42,485 nucleotides of DNA from Candidatus Altarchaeota archaeon (GCA_016935655.1 JAFGQM010000084.1:1-42485); one strand, 5' to 3'. Numbered from the stretch's first letter, positions 23,624 through 32,196 are shown. Translations and numbers: made by a program. The notes: generated by a model not told the origin, from the letters alone.

Positions 23624-24634
23624 TTACTCCCAGTACTCCTTGTGAGAGGTTATCCAGTCGTAAAGCCGCTTGATCCCGTCTTTCTTGGATACCCTGGGCT
23701 CCCAGCCCAATTCTTCCCCTGCCTTTCTTATGTCGCTGTAATAGACCTTCTGGTCGCCGGGCCGCCAGTCCGAGAAGTTTGTCTTTATCCCCCTGCCGGA
23801 GATTTGTTTAAGGTAATCCAAAAGTTCCAAGAGAGAGATCGTGTTCTCGGGGCCGCCCCCCATGTTGTATATCCTGCCCTTTGTTTTATTTATGTTTTTT
23901 GTGGCAAGGTCGAAGGCGTTTACAAGGTCGTCTATGAAGAGTATGTCCCTGATCTGCTTACCGTCGCCGTAGATGTTGAGGGGGCGGTTGAACACCGAGG
24001 CGAGCGTGAAAAAGGCCACCCACCCCTGGTCCTCGGTGCCGAACTGGCGCAGGCCGTAGATGCAGGACATGCGGAACACGACTGTCTTGAGGCCGTAGAT
24101 GCGCGCATAGTCCCTCGTGTACTGGTCTGCGGCGCCCTTGGAGCAGCCGTATGGCGAATGAAAATCCAGCTGCTGCGACTCGGAGCAGCCATGGGGGAGA
24201 TTTTCGTAATCATATCTACTCTTTTTCTCCAGGACCTTGACATCGTCCATGCCCCCATAGACCTTGTTGGTGGAAGTGAATATCACGACGGGATCGGTCT
24301 TGGCGTTCCTGGCGGCTTCCAATACGTTGAAGGTGCCGAGAGCGTTAGTCTCGAAGTCGTCCCGGGGATTCGTGACTGAGGTGGTAACCGCCACCTGGGC
24401 CGCAGTGTGGTAGATGGCATCTGCGTTCCCGGCAGCTTTAGCAAGACTGGGATAGTCCCTCGTGTCCGCCTTTATAAGTTTTATTTTTGGATGGTTCTCC
24501 TTGAGCCATTCGACGTTCCTGCCGGCACCCTTTCTGGAGAGATTGTCATATATGACGACTTCCTCGCCCCTGCTGGAAAAATAGTTGGCCAGATTGCTGC
24601 CTATGAAGCCGGCGCCGCCCGTTATCAGAATCAT
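23624..24634 (-). CDS. rfbE: CDP-paratose 2-epimerase (CDP-tyvelose synthase)
   Basis: The 336-residue protein is close in length to RfbE/Tyv. It has GGAGFIGSN (6-14), DNLSRKGAGRNVEWL (30-44), AAQVAVTTSVTNPRDDF (78-94), FTSTNKVYGG and FHSPYGCSKGAADQY with Tyr162 and Lys166, then RMSCIYGLRQFGTEDQGWV. These blocks are highly specific for CDP-paratose 2-epimerase, which converts CDP-paratose to CDP-tyvelose with tightly bound NAD. RfbF, RfbG, RfbH and an RfbS-like reductase lie upstream in the same orientation, separated by one membrane glycosyltransferase gene. Confidence 0.88.
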   Translation of the reverse strand: MILITGGAGFIGSNLANYFSSRGEEVVIYDNLSRKGAGRNVEWLKENHPKIKLIKADTRDYPSLAKAAGNADAIYHTAAQVAVTTSVTNPRDDFETNALGTFNVLEAARNAKTDPVVIFTSTNKVYGGMDDVKVLEKKSRYDYENLPHGCSESQQLDFHSPYGCSKGAADQYTRDYARIYGLKTVVFRMSCIYGLRQFGTEDQGWVAFFTLASVFNRPLNIYGDGKQIRDILFIDDLVNAFDLATKNINKTKGRIYNMGGGPENTISLLELLDYLKQISGRGIKTNFSDWRPGDQKVYYSDIRKAGEELGWEPRVSKKDGIKRLYDWITSHKEYWE

Positions 24635-24641
24635 GGTTTAA

Positions 24642-26699
24642 TTAGATTTGGTAAACATAAAAGGATGGGTCGTTATTCCTGTCCTGTAGGGTCCTTATCA
24701 ATCCGCCGTTTCTCGCCCAGGCGACCGCCTCCGGATAACCCTCGGGAAACCTGACCTCCACCAGGGGCAAGTCCTCTGAGGCCAGTACTGCATAGTCGCC
24801 CCTTTGCAGCCCGTAGCCTTCCGTTAGTTTGAGAACCACCACGCCGCGCGCAGGCAGCCTCCCCAGCGGCACAGGACCGCCATATGTAAGGTTCCATTGC
24901 TTCCCTTCGAAGTACCACTCGGCAGCGAGAACGTCTATCCGGTCGTCTATGAGGACCACTTGCCCGCTTTCTGTATGGGTCTCCAGATAGGCGCTGAGTT
25001 CCTTAAACCCATAGGACTCGACAGTCACCCTGGCCTCCCTGGAAAAAAGACTTCCGTCTGGGATTACCAAAGGCGAGTCGCTCCTGCCAAGCTCGCCCAT
25101 TCCCGGCTCAGGTGCGTACATGAAAGAATCTGAAATGTTCGTATTGTATGAGTAGAACGCCGACCATGCCAGCAGCAGCAATAAAATAATACTTGATATA
25201 TCTAGGTGCGCGGATTTCCCGGATAATGCATTCTTCAATTTGTAAAATATCAATCCTGCGGTTATGGCAAAGGGGATTGTGAAGAACGGGGTGTAATAGG
25301 ACCTGACACCCAAAAACCAGAAATAGATTACCAGTATTATTGTGAAGATCCAAATGAGCAACAAAGGCTCGCCGTACTTTTTCAAAAAGTTAAAACCCGC
25401 CAAGAAGCAGGCGGCAAAGAGGAGGGATATTGGGATCGAGTAAATGTCCGCCAGGTTGAAGACCATGACCTGGAGGTTGTACGGGTCGAAGGCTGCCCCG
25501 GGGCTGTAGTCGCCCATGTAGCTGTTGGCGCCGAATATCTTGCTGAGGGCGAGGTCCATGTAGCCGGTGGTCACATAGGCGCCGGCATTGAAGACCAAGA
25601 CGGGGGAAAAGACGAGGACGGAAATCAGGAATATCTTGACCAGTGGAAACAGCAGGCTTCTTCTTTTCAGCAAGACGAACAACAAGAAAGTAGGGACCAA
25701 GAAGATCGCGGTGAACTTCACAAGGAACGCCGCACCCAATAGCACACCTGAGAGCCACATATCCCTCCTCCTCTCAGTCCTTGTGAAACGGTAGAAGGCA
25801 TAGATGGCGAATAGTGTGAACAGGACGACGAATATCTCCCTGTGGAATATCCTGGAAAGCCAGACTGTGTAATTGTTGACTCCGAAAAAGGCGGCTGATA
25901 TGAGCCCCACCTTTTCACCAAACATGTACCTTGACAAGATAAAGACCATCAGGACCGCCAAGGTCCCGGCTATTGCATTGCTGAACCTTATCATCCAGTC
26001 AGCAAGATTGTAATAACCAGTAGGGTCCAAGACCTGCATAGCGCCGTGGGAGATGTAGCTGACCAGCGGGCTGTGGGATTTCGTGGATATCATGTAGGCC
26101 TCCCTTCCCGGAGTGTTCCCGTCTACAAGGTCATAGGCGATGAACGAGATGCTGTATTCATCACCGTATATGTCGGCCCTGTCAAGATTGGCCAAGTTCA
26201 AAAGCAGTGAGACGAGGAGTATCAGGATCATCAGCTGGTTTGGCCTTCTGGAGATCTTCTTGCCCAAATTCCTGCATGGAAGGCATTCCCTGTCGCAGAA
26301 TGACCCATCCTTCTTGCGCCTTAAGTAGAGCGAGATTGTGCAGGTTATCGCACACGTGAGAAACAGGAATAACAAAAAACCGACAAGATGTTGTCTGAAA
26401 ATATTCGTCTTCCGTTCTAGCGCTAGTATGTTCAAAAGGCCGGCCGGATAAGCCAGGAGCATGCTGAAGCCAGAGCTGAGGGCTATCCTCTCCCAGATGC
26501 CTATGGCGCCAAACCTGCGGTAGAAGATCGTAGTCAGTGGGTAGCCGCTGGCCAAAAAAAGGAATGGCAAGGAAACGACCCAGCGCAGATACCCGAGAAG
26601 GTCCTGACCATGGGTGATTGACAATGCCGAGATTACCAGTGCCAGCAGGCCCAAGAGCATGGTCACAAAAAGGTCCCGATCCTCAGACGTTGCTTTCAT
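24642..26699 (-). CDS. PMT/ArnT-type (GT39/GT83) membrane glycosyltransferase with an N-terminal DUF1616-like domain
   Basis: The 685-residue protein has two parts. Residues about 10-125 form four membrane segments with LRWVVSLPFLFLASGYPLTTIF and the following ERIALSSGFSMLL, a DUF1616-like pattern found in archaeal membrane proteins. A linker with CDRECLPC (135-142) leads to a PMT-type domain of about nine membrane segments whose first outer loop has ADIYGDEYS (Asp180-Glu181), the acidic pair expected in GT-C enzymes. A soluble C-terminal domain of about 170 residues follows. Such enzymes use polyprenyl-phosphate sugars outside the membrane. The gene interrupts the rfb genes (12 bases after the RfbS-like gene, 7 before rfbE), suggesting it adds a late sugar, perhaps with donors from the two GT2 enzymes nearby. 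Confidence 0.8.
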   Translation of the reverse strand: MKATSEDRDLFVTMLLGLLALVISALSITHGQDLLGYLRWVVSLPFLFLASGYPLTTIFYRRFGAIGIWERIALSSGFSMLLAYPAGLLNILALERKTNIFRQHLVGFLLFLFLTCAITCTISLYLRRKKDGSFCDRECLPCRNLGKKISRRPNQLMILILLVSLLLNLANLDRADIYGDEYSISFIAYDLVDGNTPGREAYMISTKSHSPLVSYISHGAMQVLDPTGYYNLADWMIRFSNAIAGTLAVLMVFILSRYMFGEKVGLISAAFFGVNNYTVWLSRIFHREIFVVLFTLFAIYAFYRFTRTERRRDMWLSGVLLGAAFLVKFTAIFLVPTFLLFVLLKRRSLLFPLVKIFLISVLVFSPVLVFNAGAYVTTGYMDLALSKIFGANSYMGDYSPGAAFDPYNLQVMVFNLADIYSIPISLLFAACFLAGFNFLKKYGEPLLLIWIFTIILVIYFWFLGVRSYYTPFFTIPFAITAGLIFYKLKNALSGKSAHLDISSIILLLLLAWSAFYSYNTNISDSFMYAPEPGMGELGRSDSPLVIPDGSLFSREARVTVESYGFKELSAYLETHTESGQVVLIDDRIDVLAAEWYFEGKQWNLTYGGPVPLGRLPARGVVVLKLTEGYGLQRGDYAVLASEDLPLVEVRFPEGYPEAVAWARNGGLIRTLQDRNNDPSFYVYQI

Positions 26700-26711
26700 T
26701 TCCAGTATTCC

Positions 26712-27692
26712 TTAAACAATCAATTTTTTGAACAGAGAAGGATCTGACTTGTGGAGCCCCTTGTACCATGAGACAGTCCTGGCCAGGCCGTCTTCCAGCG
26801 AGGTCTCGGGCTTCCAGCCCAGTATCTTGCGCGCCTTTGTGTTGTCGCAGAAAAGGTTCCAGATCTCGTTTTCCCGGTATGGATAAGCCGCCAGCCCAAG
26901 GTTTATCCTCGACCCGCTGACTGCCCTGACCTTCTCTGCAAGCTCTCGCACGGTATGAGGGATGCCGTTCCCTATGTTTATAGTCTGCCCTATGGCCTTC
27001 TTTGTTTGGGAGGCCAGGATGAACCCCTCTATGATGTCATCGATGTAATTCACTTCCCTCTTTTGCTTCCCTTCGCTCATCTTGAAGTCCTTCCCGAGGA
27101 TGCAGGAGACTATCAGCGAGGTCAGGAACCTGTTTGTCTTCTGGTACGGGCCGTATGTCAGGAAGGGCCTCAGGGACACTATGGGCAGACTGTAGGACCT
27201 CCTGAACAATTCGCAAAACACCCAGGCAGCCGATTTAGAAGCGGAGTAGGGGGACACCGGCCAGGGCAGCATGTCCTCCCTGAACGGCGCAGGATTATTG
27301 CCGTATTCCTCGCATGTCCCGGTGTTGATGAAGACCTTAAGGCCCGGAGCCGCGGCTAGTGAGGCCTGCAACAGGTTGACTGTACCGCCCACATTCACCT
27401 CGTTGGCAAGCCTCGAGTTCGCAGTGTCCCTCCCGGGATTTGTAAATGCTGCCAGATGGAATATTCGGTCTGGACTCACGGTCTTGACGAGCTGCTCTAC
27501 GGAGTTGTAGTTCCTTAAATCGGCCGTGATTTGTTCCACCTTGTCCTTTGCGTCCTCCAAGGCGTACAAGTCCACGCCCGGCTCTGCCAATATCACCACA
27601 TCCGCACCCTCTGAGACCAGGCGCCTTGTGAGGTGCGACCCTATGAACCCTGTGGCTCCCGTGACCAAGACCTTGGCATTCCTGAGGCTCAT
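26712..27692 (-). CDS. CDP-paratose synthase-like reductase (RfbS/RfbJ group SDR)
   Basis: The 326-residue SDR has TGATGFIGSHL (11-21), NTGTCEEYGNN and SPYSASK with the catalytic Tyr and Lys, and RPFLTYGPYQ. TGTCEEYG and the AAFTNPGRDT region resemble the abequose/paratose synthase group of 4-keto-3,6-dideoxyhexose reductases. Placed between RfbH and RfbE, it should reduce CDP-4-keto-3,6-dideoxyglucose to CDP-paratose, the substrate of RfbE. Its ATG overlaps the rfbH stop (ATGA). The product stereochemistry is inferred from rfbE, not from the sequence itself; abequose would not need rfbE. Confidence 0.75.
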   Translation of the reverse strand: MSLRNAKVLVTGATGFIGSHLTRRLVSEGADVVILAEPGVDLYALEDAKDKVEQITADLRNYNSVEQLVKTVSPDRIFHLAAFTNPGRDTANSRLANEVNVGGTVNLLQASLAAAPGLKVFINTGTCEEYGNNPAPFREDMLPWPVSPYSASKSAAWVFCELFRRSYSLPIVSLRPFLTYGPYQKTNRFLTSLIVSCILGKDFKMSEGKQKREVNYIDDIIEGFILASQTKKAIGQTINIGNGIPHTVRELAEKVRAVSGSRINLGLAAYPYRENEIWNLFCDNTKARKILGWKPETSLEDGLARTVSWYKGLHKSDPSLFKKLIV

Positions 27693-29008
27693 CTTTTCCT
27701 CATAAACTCCCGGGTTTTTTCGACCATGTAATCGAGCATCTCCCGGCCTATGCCGGGGTATATTCCCAGAAAGAACGTGTTTTCCGTTATATAATCGCTG
27801 TTCTTTAGGTCTCCAACAGCCCTATGTTTTACGTCCTTGTACGCGGGCTGCCTTGTTATGTTGCCCGCAAAGAGCATCCTGTACTCTATCTTCTTCTCAA
27901 GGTACCAAGAGGTTATCTCCGACCTTTTCAGGCCCGATTCGGCTCTTATCGTCAATGGGAAGGCGAACCATGACGGATCAGCCTTTTTTAAGGCTTTGGG
28001 GAGGATGAAATAGTCCCCATAGTCTGAAAACGCCTCATAGAGCCTTTTGAAGTTCTCTTTGCGCGCCTTTATGAAGCCCGGGAGCTTCTTCAGCTGCTCC
28101 ACGCCCATGGCGGCCTGGGGGTCAAGTGCCTTGAGGTTGTAACCTACATTGGTATAGATGTACCTACGGTCATAGTCGTCCGGGAGGCCTTTGACATTAT
28201 TGTCATACCTCAGATCGCATTTAGCATCAGGGTCTACATTCAGCTTACAGACGGGGCATACGCATGCGCGCCCCCAGTCCCTCAGAGAGCGGACTATCAC
28301 GGCTGTGTTGAAGTCTGATGTGGCTACAGCGCCGCCCTCGCCTAGTGTGATGTGGTGGGCGGGGTAGAAACTGAATGTGGAAAGGTGGCCGAATGTCCCG
28401 AGGAGTCTGCCGTCCCATCTGGAGCCGAGGGCGTCGCAGGCATCCTCTATGAGGAATAGATCGTTTGCCTTTGCGAACTTTGTTATGAGGTCCATGTCGT
28501 TCGGGTTGCCCAATGTATGGGGTATGAGCATGGCCCTTGTCTTGTCTGAGACCGCCTCCTCGAGAAGCCCTGTCTCCATGTTCAGCGTCTCAAGGCCGGC
28601 ATCAAGGAAAACGGGCACAAGACCGTTCTGTATTATCGGGTTCAGGGTGGTCGGGAATGTGACGGCGGGTGTTATAACCTCGTCCCCTGGTTTCAGTCCG
28701 TCTTTCATCTGTGGGGAACACAAAGCCGATACTGCAAGGAGGTTGGCCGAAGAGCCGGAATTTGTTAGTAGCGCTTCCTTAGCCCCCAAAAAGGACGAGA
28801 ACGCCTTTTCGAATCTCTCAGTCTCCCTCCCGGATGTGAGCCAGAAATCCAGGGCTGAAGAAACAAAAGCCTGCATCTCCTTCTCATCAAAGACCCTCCC
28901 GCCATAATGTATCACGTCCTTGCCGGGGACGAACCTCTTGGTCTTGTGGGTCTGCTCGTAATACTCCTTGACCTTCTTTAGGATTTCCTTTTTGAGTTGT
29001 TCTTTCAT
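27689..29008 (-). CDS. rfbH: CDP-4-keto-6-deoxy-D-glucose 3-dehydratase (E1)
   Basis: The 439-residue protein is a DegT-fold enzyme in which the PLP lysine is replaced by His218 in FSFYPAHHITLGEGG, the mark of the E1/DdhC dehydratases. It also has the iron-sulfur cysteines of that enzyme: Cys191 in IEDACD, and Cys249, Cys251 and Cys254 in WGRACVCPVC. With PMP and a [2Fe-2S] cluster it removes the C3 hydroxyl of CDP-4-keto-6-deoxyglucose. The partner reductase (RfbI/DdhD) is not in the window, so electrons must come from elsewhere. It starts six bases after rfbG. Confidence 0.94.
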   Translation of the reverse strand: MKEQLKKEILKKVKEYYEQTHKTKRFVPGKDVIHYGGRVFDEKEMQAFVSSALDFWLTSGRETERFEKAFSSFLGAKEALLTNSGSSANLLAVSALCSPQMKDGLKPGDEVITPAVTFPTTLNPIIQNGLVPVFLDAGLETLNMETGLLEEAVSDKTRAMLIPHTLGNPNDMDLITKFAKANDLFLIEDACDALGSRWDGRLLGTFGHLSTFSFYPAHHITLGEGGAVATSDFNTAVIVRSLRDWGRACVCPVCKLNVDPDAKCDLRYDNNVKGLPDDYDRRYIYTNVGYNLKALDPQAAMGVEQLKKLPGFIKARKENFKRLYEAFSDYGDYFILPKALKKADPSWFAFPLTIRAESGLKRSEITSWYLEKKIEYRMLFAGNITRQPAYKDVKHRAVGDLKNSDYITENTFFLGIYPGIGREMLDYMVEKTREFMRKR

Positions 29009-29014
29009 GGGCGA

Positions 29015-29998
29015 TTAGTGGTTCTTGAAGAAGTTGAAGTACCAGTCCACAGTCTCCTTTAGGCCCTTGTCAAGAGGATAGCTGTAATCCCAGCTCAGCA
29101 TGGACTTGGCCTTCTTGCAGGAGAGGTACTGCTCGCGTATCTCGTTCGTGGCCTCGTTGAGGACCCTGGGCTTCAAGTTCTCGGCTTTGCAGATCTTGAG
29201 TATCTTGTTCACCAAATCTATGACGCTTATCTTCTCCTCGGTACCGAAATTGAAGGCATGGCCCCTTACCTCCCTCCTGTCCAGGTTCCTGCCGAGGGTG
29301 AGGTACGCGTCGACTGCGTCCTTTACATAAAAATAATCGCGCACATACTTGCCGTCGCTCCTTATGACGGGGGATTCCTTGAAGTAGATGGACCTGATGG
29401 TGCCCGGGACGATGCGGTTGAAGTTCAAGTCGCCGCCTCCGTAGAAGTTGCCGCACCTGGTTATACCTACAGGTATGCCATATGTCTCATAATAGGAGCG
29501 CGCGAGAAGGTCTGAGCATGACTTTGAGACGTCATAGGGGTGGATAGCCGCTAGCGGGGTCTCCTCTGTATACGGCAGACTGTCTGAGGGGCCGTATGCC
29601 TTGTCGCTGGATGCGACAACCAGCCTCTGGACAAGCTTGCTGTTCCTGACCGCTTCAAGAACGTTCCAAGTGCCCTTTATGTTCGACTCAAACGTAGACA
29701 GGGGTGAGCGGTTGGCTGTGCCGACTATGGTCTGCGCGCCCAAGTGGAACACGGTATCCACCTCATACTCGTTCAGGGAACGCTCCACGACCTGGTAGTC
29801 CTCAAGGCAGCCATGGACTATAGTCACCTTCTTGTCCAGGCCGGAAAGGTAGAGGTTTGAGTCAGGGACCCAGTCCCTGATCAATGCTATGACATGGGCC
29901 TTTTGGGACAAAAGCTCCTCCACCAGCCAGGACCCCAGGATGCCTGTTGCTCCGGTCACAAAGACGTTCTTCCGATTCCAATATTCATCTTTTGTCAT
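29015..29998 (-). CDS. rfbG: CDP-glucose 4,6-dehydratase
   Basis: The 327-residue SDR has TGATGILGSWLVEELL near residue 15, VFHLGAQTIVGTANRSPLSTFE, VASSDKAYG and HPYDVSKSCSDLLA with the catalytic Tyr and Lys, and RCGNFYGGGDLNFNRIVPG. These blocks are specific for CDP-glucose dehydratase. It converts CDP-glucose to CDP-4-keto-6-deoxyglucose. The protein is about 30 residues shorter than the Salmonella enzyme but ends normally. It sits nine bases after rfbF and six before rfbH. Confidence 0.92.
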   Translation of the reverse strand: MTKDEYWNRKNVFVTGATGILGSWLVEELLSQKAHVIALIRDWVPDSNLYLSGLDKKVTIVHGCLEDYQVVERSLNEYEVDTVFHLGAQTIVGTANRSPLSTFESNIKGTWNVLEAVRNSKLVQRLVVASSDKAYGPSDSLPYTEETPLAAIHPYDVSKSCSDLLARSYYETYGIPVGITRCGNFYGGGDLNFNRIVPGTIRSIYFKESPVIRSDGKYVRDYFYVKDAVDAYLTLGRNLDRREVRGHAFNFGTEEKISVIDLVNKILKICKAENLKPRVLNEATNEIREQYLSCKKAKSMLSWDYSYPLDKGLKETVDWYFNFFKNH

Positions 29999-30007
29999 TT
30001 TGAAGTT

Positions 30008-30778
30008 TTATCGCCAGACCCGCCACGGTGGATTGCCGGACTCCCATAGTCTGTTCAGATCGTTAGCGTCCTTGAACGTGTCCATGCACCCCCAGAAGCC
30101 GTTGTGCTCGAAGACTGAGAGCTGCCGGTCCTTAGCGATGTTCTTGAGGGGCTCCTGCTCCAGGACGCTGTCGTCATCCAGGTAATCAAATACCTTCTTA
30201 TTGAAGACGAAGAACCCCCCGTTTATCAGACCGTCCAGGCGCGGCTTCTCCTTAAACGAGTTGACTATGCCGTCCTTTGTCTCTATGACCCCGAACCTTG
30301 AGGTGGGATGTATGGCGGTCAGTGTGGCTGCCTTGCCCATCTTCTTGTGGTGGGCCAGCAGCTTGCCTATGTCTATGTCGGCCAAGCCGTCCCCATAGGT
30401 GCAGAGGAACGTGTCCCCGTCCACGTACTTCTCCACCCTCTTTATCCTCCCGCCTGTGTTCGTCTCGAGCCCCGTGTCGGCGAATGTTACCCGCCAGTCC
30501 TCCAGGTTGTTGGGTTCGTGGATGGTCCTTTCTTTCTTTGATGACAGGTCCAGTGTGAAATCGTTGGCCATCCATTCGAAATTCATGAAGTAATCCTTTA
30601 TCATGCTGCCCTTGTAGCCCAGGCAGAGGACGAAGTCCTTGTAGCCATAATGTGAGTATATCTTCATTATGTGCCACAGAATCGGCATGCCGCCTATCTC
30701 CACCAGAGGCTTTGGCATGAACTCCGTCTGCTCCTTGAGCCTTGTGCCGGCGCCCCCACAAAGAATTAGAACCTTCAT
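30008..30778 (-). CDS. rfbF: Glucose-1-phosphate cytidylyltransferase
   Basis: The 256-residue length equals that of RfbF. The nucleotide motif is LCGGAGTRLKEQTEFMPKPL (6-25) with Lys23, followed by ILWHIMKIYSHYGYKDFVLCLGYKG, TYGDGLADID and INGGFFVFNKKVFDYL, all typical of the family. It makes CDP-glucose, the first committed step of CDP-3,6-dideoxyhexose synthesis. Its ATG overlaps the stop of the upstream GT2 gene (ATGA at 30775-30778), so the rfb genes look translationally tied to that glycosyltransferase. Confidence 0.94.
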   Translation of the reverse strand: MKVLILCGGAGTRLKEQTEFMPKPLVEIGGMPILWHIMKIYSHYGYKDFVLCLGYKGSMIKDYFMNFEWMANDFTLDLSSKKERTIHEPNNLEDWRVTFADTGLETNTGGRIKRVEKYVDGDTFLCTYGDGLADIDIGKLLAHHKKMGKAATLTAIHPTSRFGVIETKDGIVNSFKEKPRLDGLINGGFFVFNKKVFDYLDDDSVLEQEPLKNIAKDRQLSVFEHNGFWGCMDTFKDANDLNRLWESGNPPWRVWR

Positions 30779-31470
30779 TTTCTGCAGAACCTATATTGCA
30801 CCATATTTTTTAAAAACTCAAGTACGGTGATGAAGCTGACATTGGATTTGCCGTCCTTCCGCTCGTTGAACACCACCGGGACCTCCCCGATCCTCTTCCC
30901 GAGCTGGGAGGCGCGCAGGATGAACTCTGCGTCTATGAACCAGTCCTTGGATTTGGGGTCTGTCTTCTCATAGAGCTCGCGGCGCATTATCTTGGGGCAG
31001 CCGTTTATGTCGCTTACTTCAACGCGGAACATCAGTTTGAACATCCTGTTATAGCCGAAGGACTCTATCTTGCGGCGCAGACCGTCATGCCTCTTGACCC
31101 GTGTGGCCTTGCAAAGGTCCAGGTTTTCCTCCTTCAGCTTCTTGAATATCTCCGCCGTCTTCTCCACCGGGACCTGGTTGTCGGCCCATGCATACCCGAC
31201 GAAGATGCCGTTGGCCTGCTTCAAACCGGTTATGATGCCCCAGCCGTAGCCTATGTTCCTTTCCACGACGGCCAGCTTTATCCGTGGGTTCTTTTTTTGG
31301 AGGCCCTCTATGACTGCGCGCGTATTGTCCCTCGAGCCGTTGTCCACCAGGACCAGCTCGTAGTCTATGCCGTCCCTCCGGAACTCCGAAGCTAGGCCGT
31401 TTGCCACAGACTCAATGTTTCTGCCCTCGTTATAACACGGCACCACTAAGGATAACTCAGGTCTTTTCAT
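30775..31470 (-). CDS. GT2-family glycosyltransferase (polyprenyl-phosphate sugar synthase-like)
   Basis: The 231-residue protein is a GT-A enzyme of the DPM1 type: LSLVVPCYNEGRNIE (6-20), LVDNGSRDNT (41-50), and the motif usually DADLQ is here WADNQ (95-99), so the first metal-binding Asp is replaced by Trp/Ala. The C-terminal DAEFILRASQLGKRIGEVPVVF and ERKDGKS match the dolichyl-phosphate mannose synthase pattern. No membrane anchor is seen. It may load a sugar on a lipid phosphate for the PMT-like enzyme at 24642, or act on a lipid-linked glycan directly. Confidence 0.82.
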   Translation of the reverse strand: MKRPELSLVVPCYNEGRNIESVANGLASEFRRDGIDYELVLVDNGSRDNTRAVIEGLQKKNPRIKLAVVERNIGYGWGIITGLKQANGIFVGYAWADNQVPVEKTAEIFKKLKEENLDLCKATRVKRHDGLRRKIESFGYNRMFKLMFRVEVSDINGCPKIMRRELYEKTDPKSKDWFIDAEFILRASQLGKRIGEVPVVFNERKDGKSNVSFITVLEFLKNMVQYRFCRK

Positions 31471-31496
31471 GAAAACCCCGCTTTAAAGTTAGTTCG

Positions 31497-31512
31497 TCAA
31501 AAAACAAAAAGT
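31497..31512 (-). terminator. T-rich stretch, possible archaeal terminator
   Basis: On the minus strand the spacer after the GT2 gene at 31522 reads ctttttgttttttga, two T runs with one G between. Archaeal RNA polymerase stops at such oligo-T tracts without a hairpin. It could separate the 35843-31522 unit from the GT2-rfb unit that starts at 31470, or only attenuate. A clear TATA box for a new start at 31470 is not seen at the usual distance. Confidence 0.4.
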
Positions 31513-31521
31513 AGAGTTTAT

Positions 31522-32196
31522 CTAAGCACCGAGCCTGCGCGCAATAAGTCGCATCAGCATGCCCGGGCCCCTGGACAAACTGAATGTGGACCCTTCCTGG
31601 TGGCTCCAGCTTACCGGCACCTCGGTTATGGAATACCCTGCCCTCTTCAAACGCCATAGAAGCTCGACATCAAACTCGAACCCCGTGGACCTCATGCCTG
31701 GTATGACTTTTCTTATGGAATCCGCCTTGAACGCCTTTGCCCCGCATTGTGTATCGGATATCCTGAGGCCGAAGATTATCCTGATGGTAAGATTGAATGT
31801 ATTGCTCATGAACCTCCTCATAAAGGGCTGTCTTATAGGGGTCTTCGAGCCCTTTTTCCTCCTCGATGCGATCGCGACATCATATTCGCCCACCGCAGAG
31901 TAGACCCTCCAGAAATCCCCCGGCCCAACACTCATGTCGCTGTCGACAAACGCGATTATGTCGCCCTTGGCCTCCTTGAACCCTGCGATCACGCCCCCTC
32001 CCTTGCCCAGCCTGTGGTCAAATTCCAATACCTTTGCGCCTTCCTTTCTTGCCATGTCCGCTGTCCTGTCGTTGCCGTCGCATACGACTATGAGCTCGTA
32101 TCCCAATTTGGGCTTGAGAAATTTAGAGTAGGTCCTGACGACTTCGGAAATCCTCTTTTCCTCATTGTATGCGGGGATGACAAGGGATAACCTCAT
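31522..32196 (-). CDS. GT2-family glycosyltransferase (dolichyl-phosphate glucose synthase/ALG5-like)
   Basis: The 224-residue GT-A enzyme has LSLVIPAYNEEKRISEVV (3-20), HRLGKGGGVIAGFKEAKG (61-78), the metal motif VDSDMS (Asp85 and Asp87) and SDTQCGAKAFKAD, the hallmark of the ALG5/AglJ group. Members charge dolichyl phosphate with a hexose for use outside the membrane, or in haloarchaea start the N-glycan. Its ATG overlaps the stop of the upstream GT4 gene (ATGA at 32193). A GPT-type initiator is also present, so a donor-charging role is more likely here. Confidence 0.85.
   Translation of the reverse strand: MRLSLVIPAYNEEKRISEVVRTYSKFLKPKLGYELIVVCDGNDRTADMARKEGAKVLEFDHRLGKGGGVIAGFKEAKGDIIAFVDSDMSVGPGDFWRVYSAVGEYDVAIASRRKKGSKTPIRQPFMRRFMSNTFNLTIRIIFGLRISDTQCGAKAFKADSIRKVIPGMRSTGFEFDVELLWRLKRAGYSITEVPVSWSHQEGSTFSLSRGPGMLMRLIARRLGA

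Noticed and set aside
23558..24379. Open frame opposite rfbE
   Set aside because: Antisense by-product of the GC-rich rfbE coding sequence, with no conserved features.
27689..29008. Ordinary DegT-type sugar aminotransferase
   Set aside because: His replaces the PLP lysine and the iron-sulfur cysteines are present, which identifies the 3-dehydratase RfbH.
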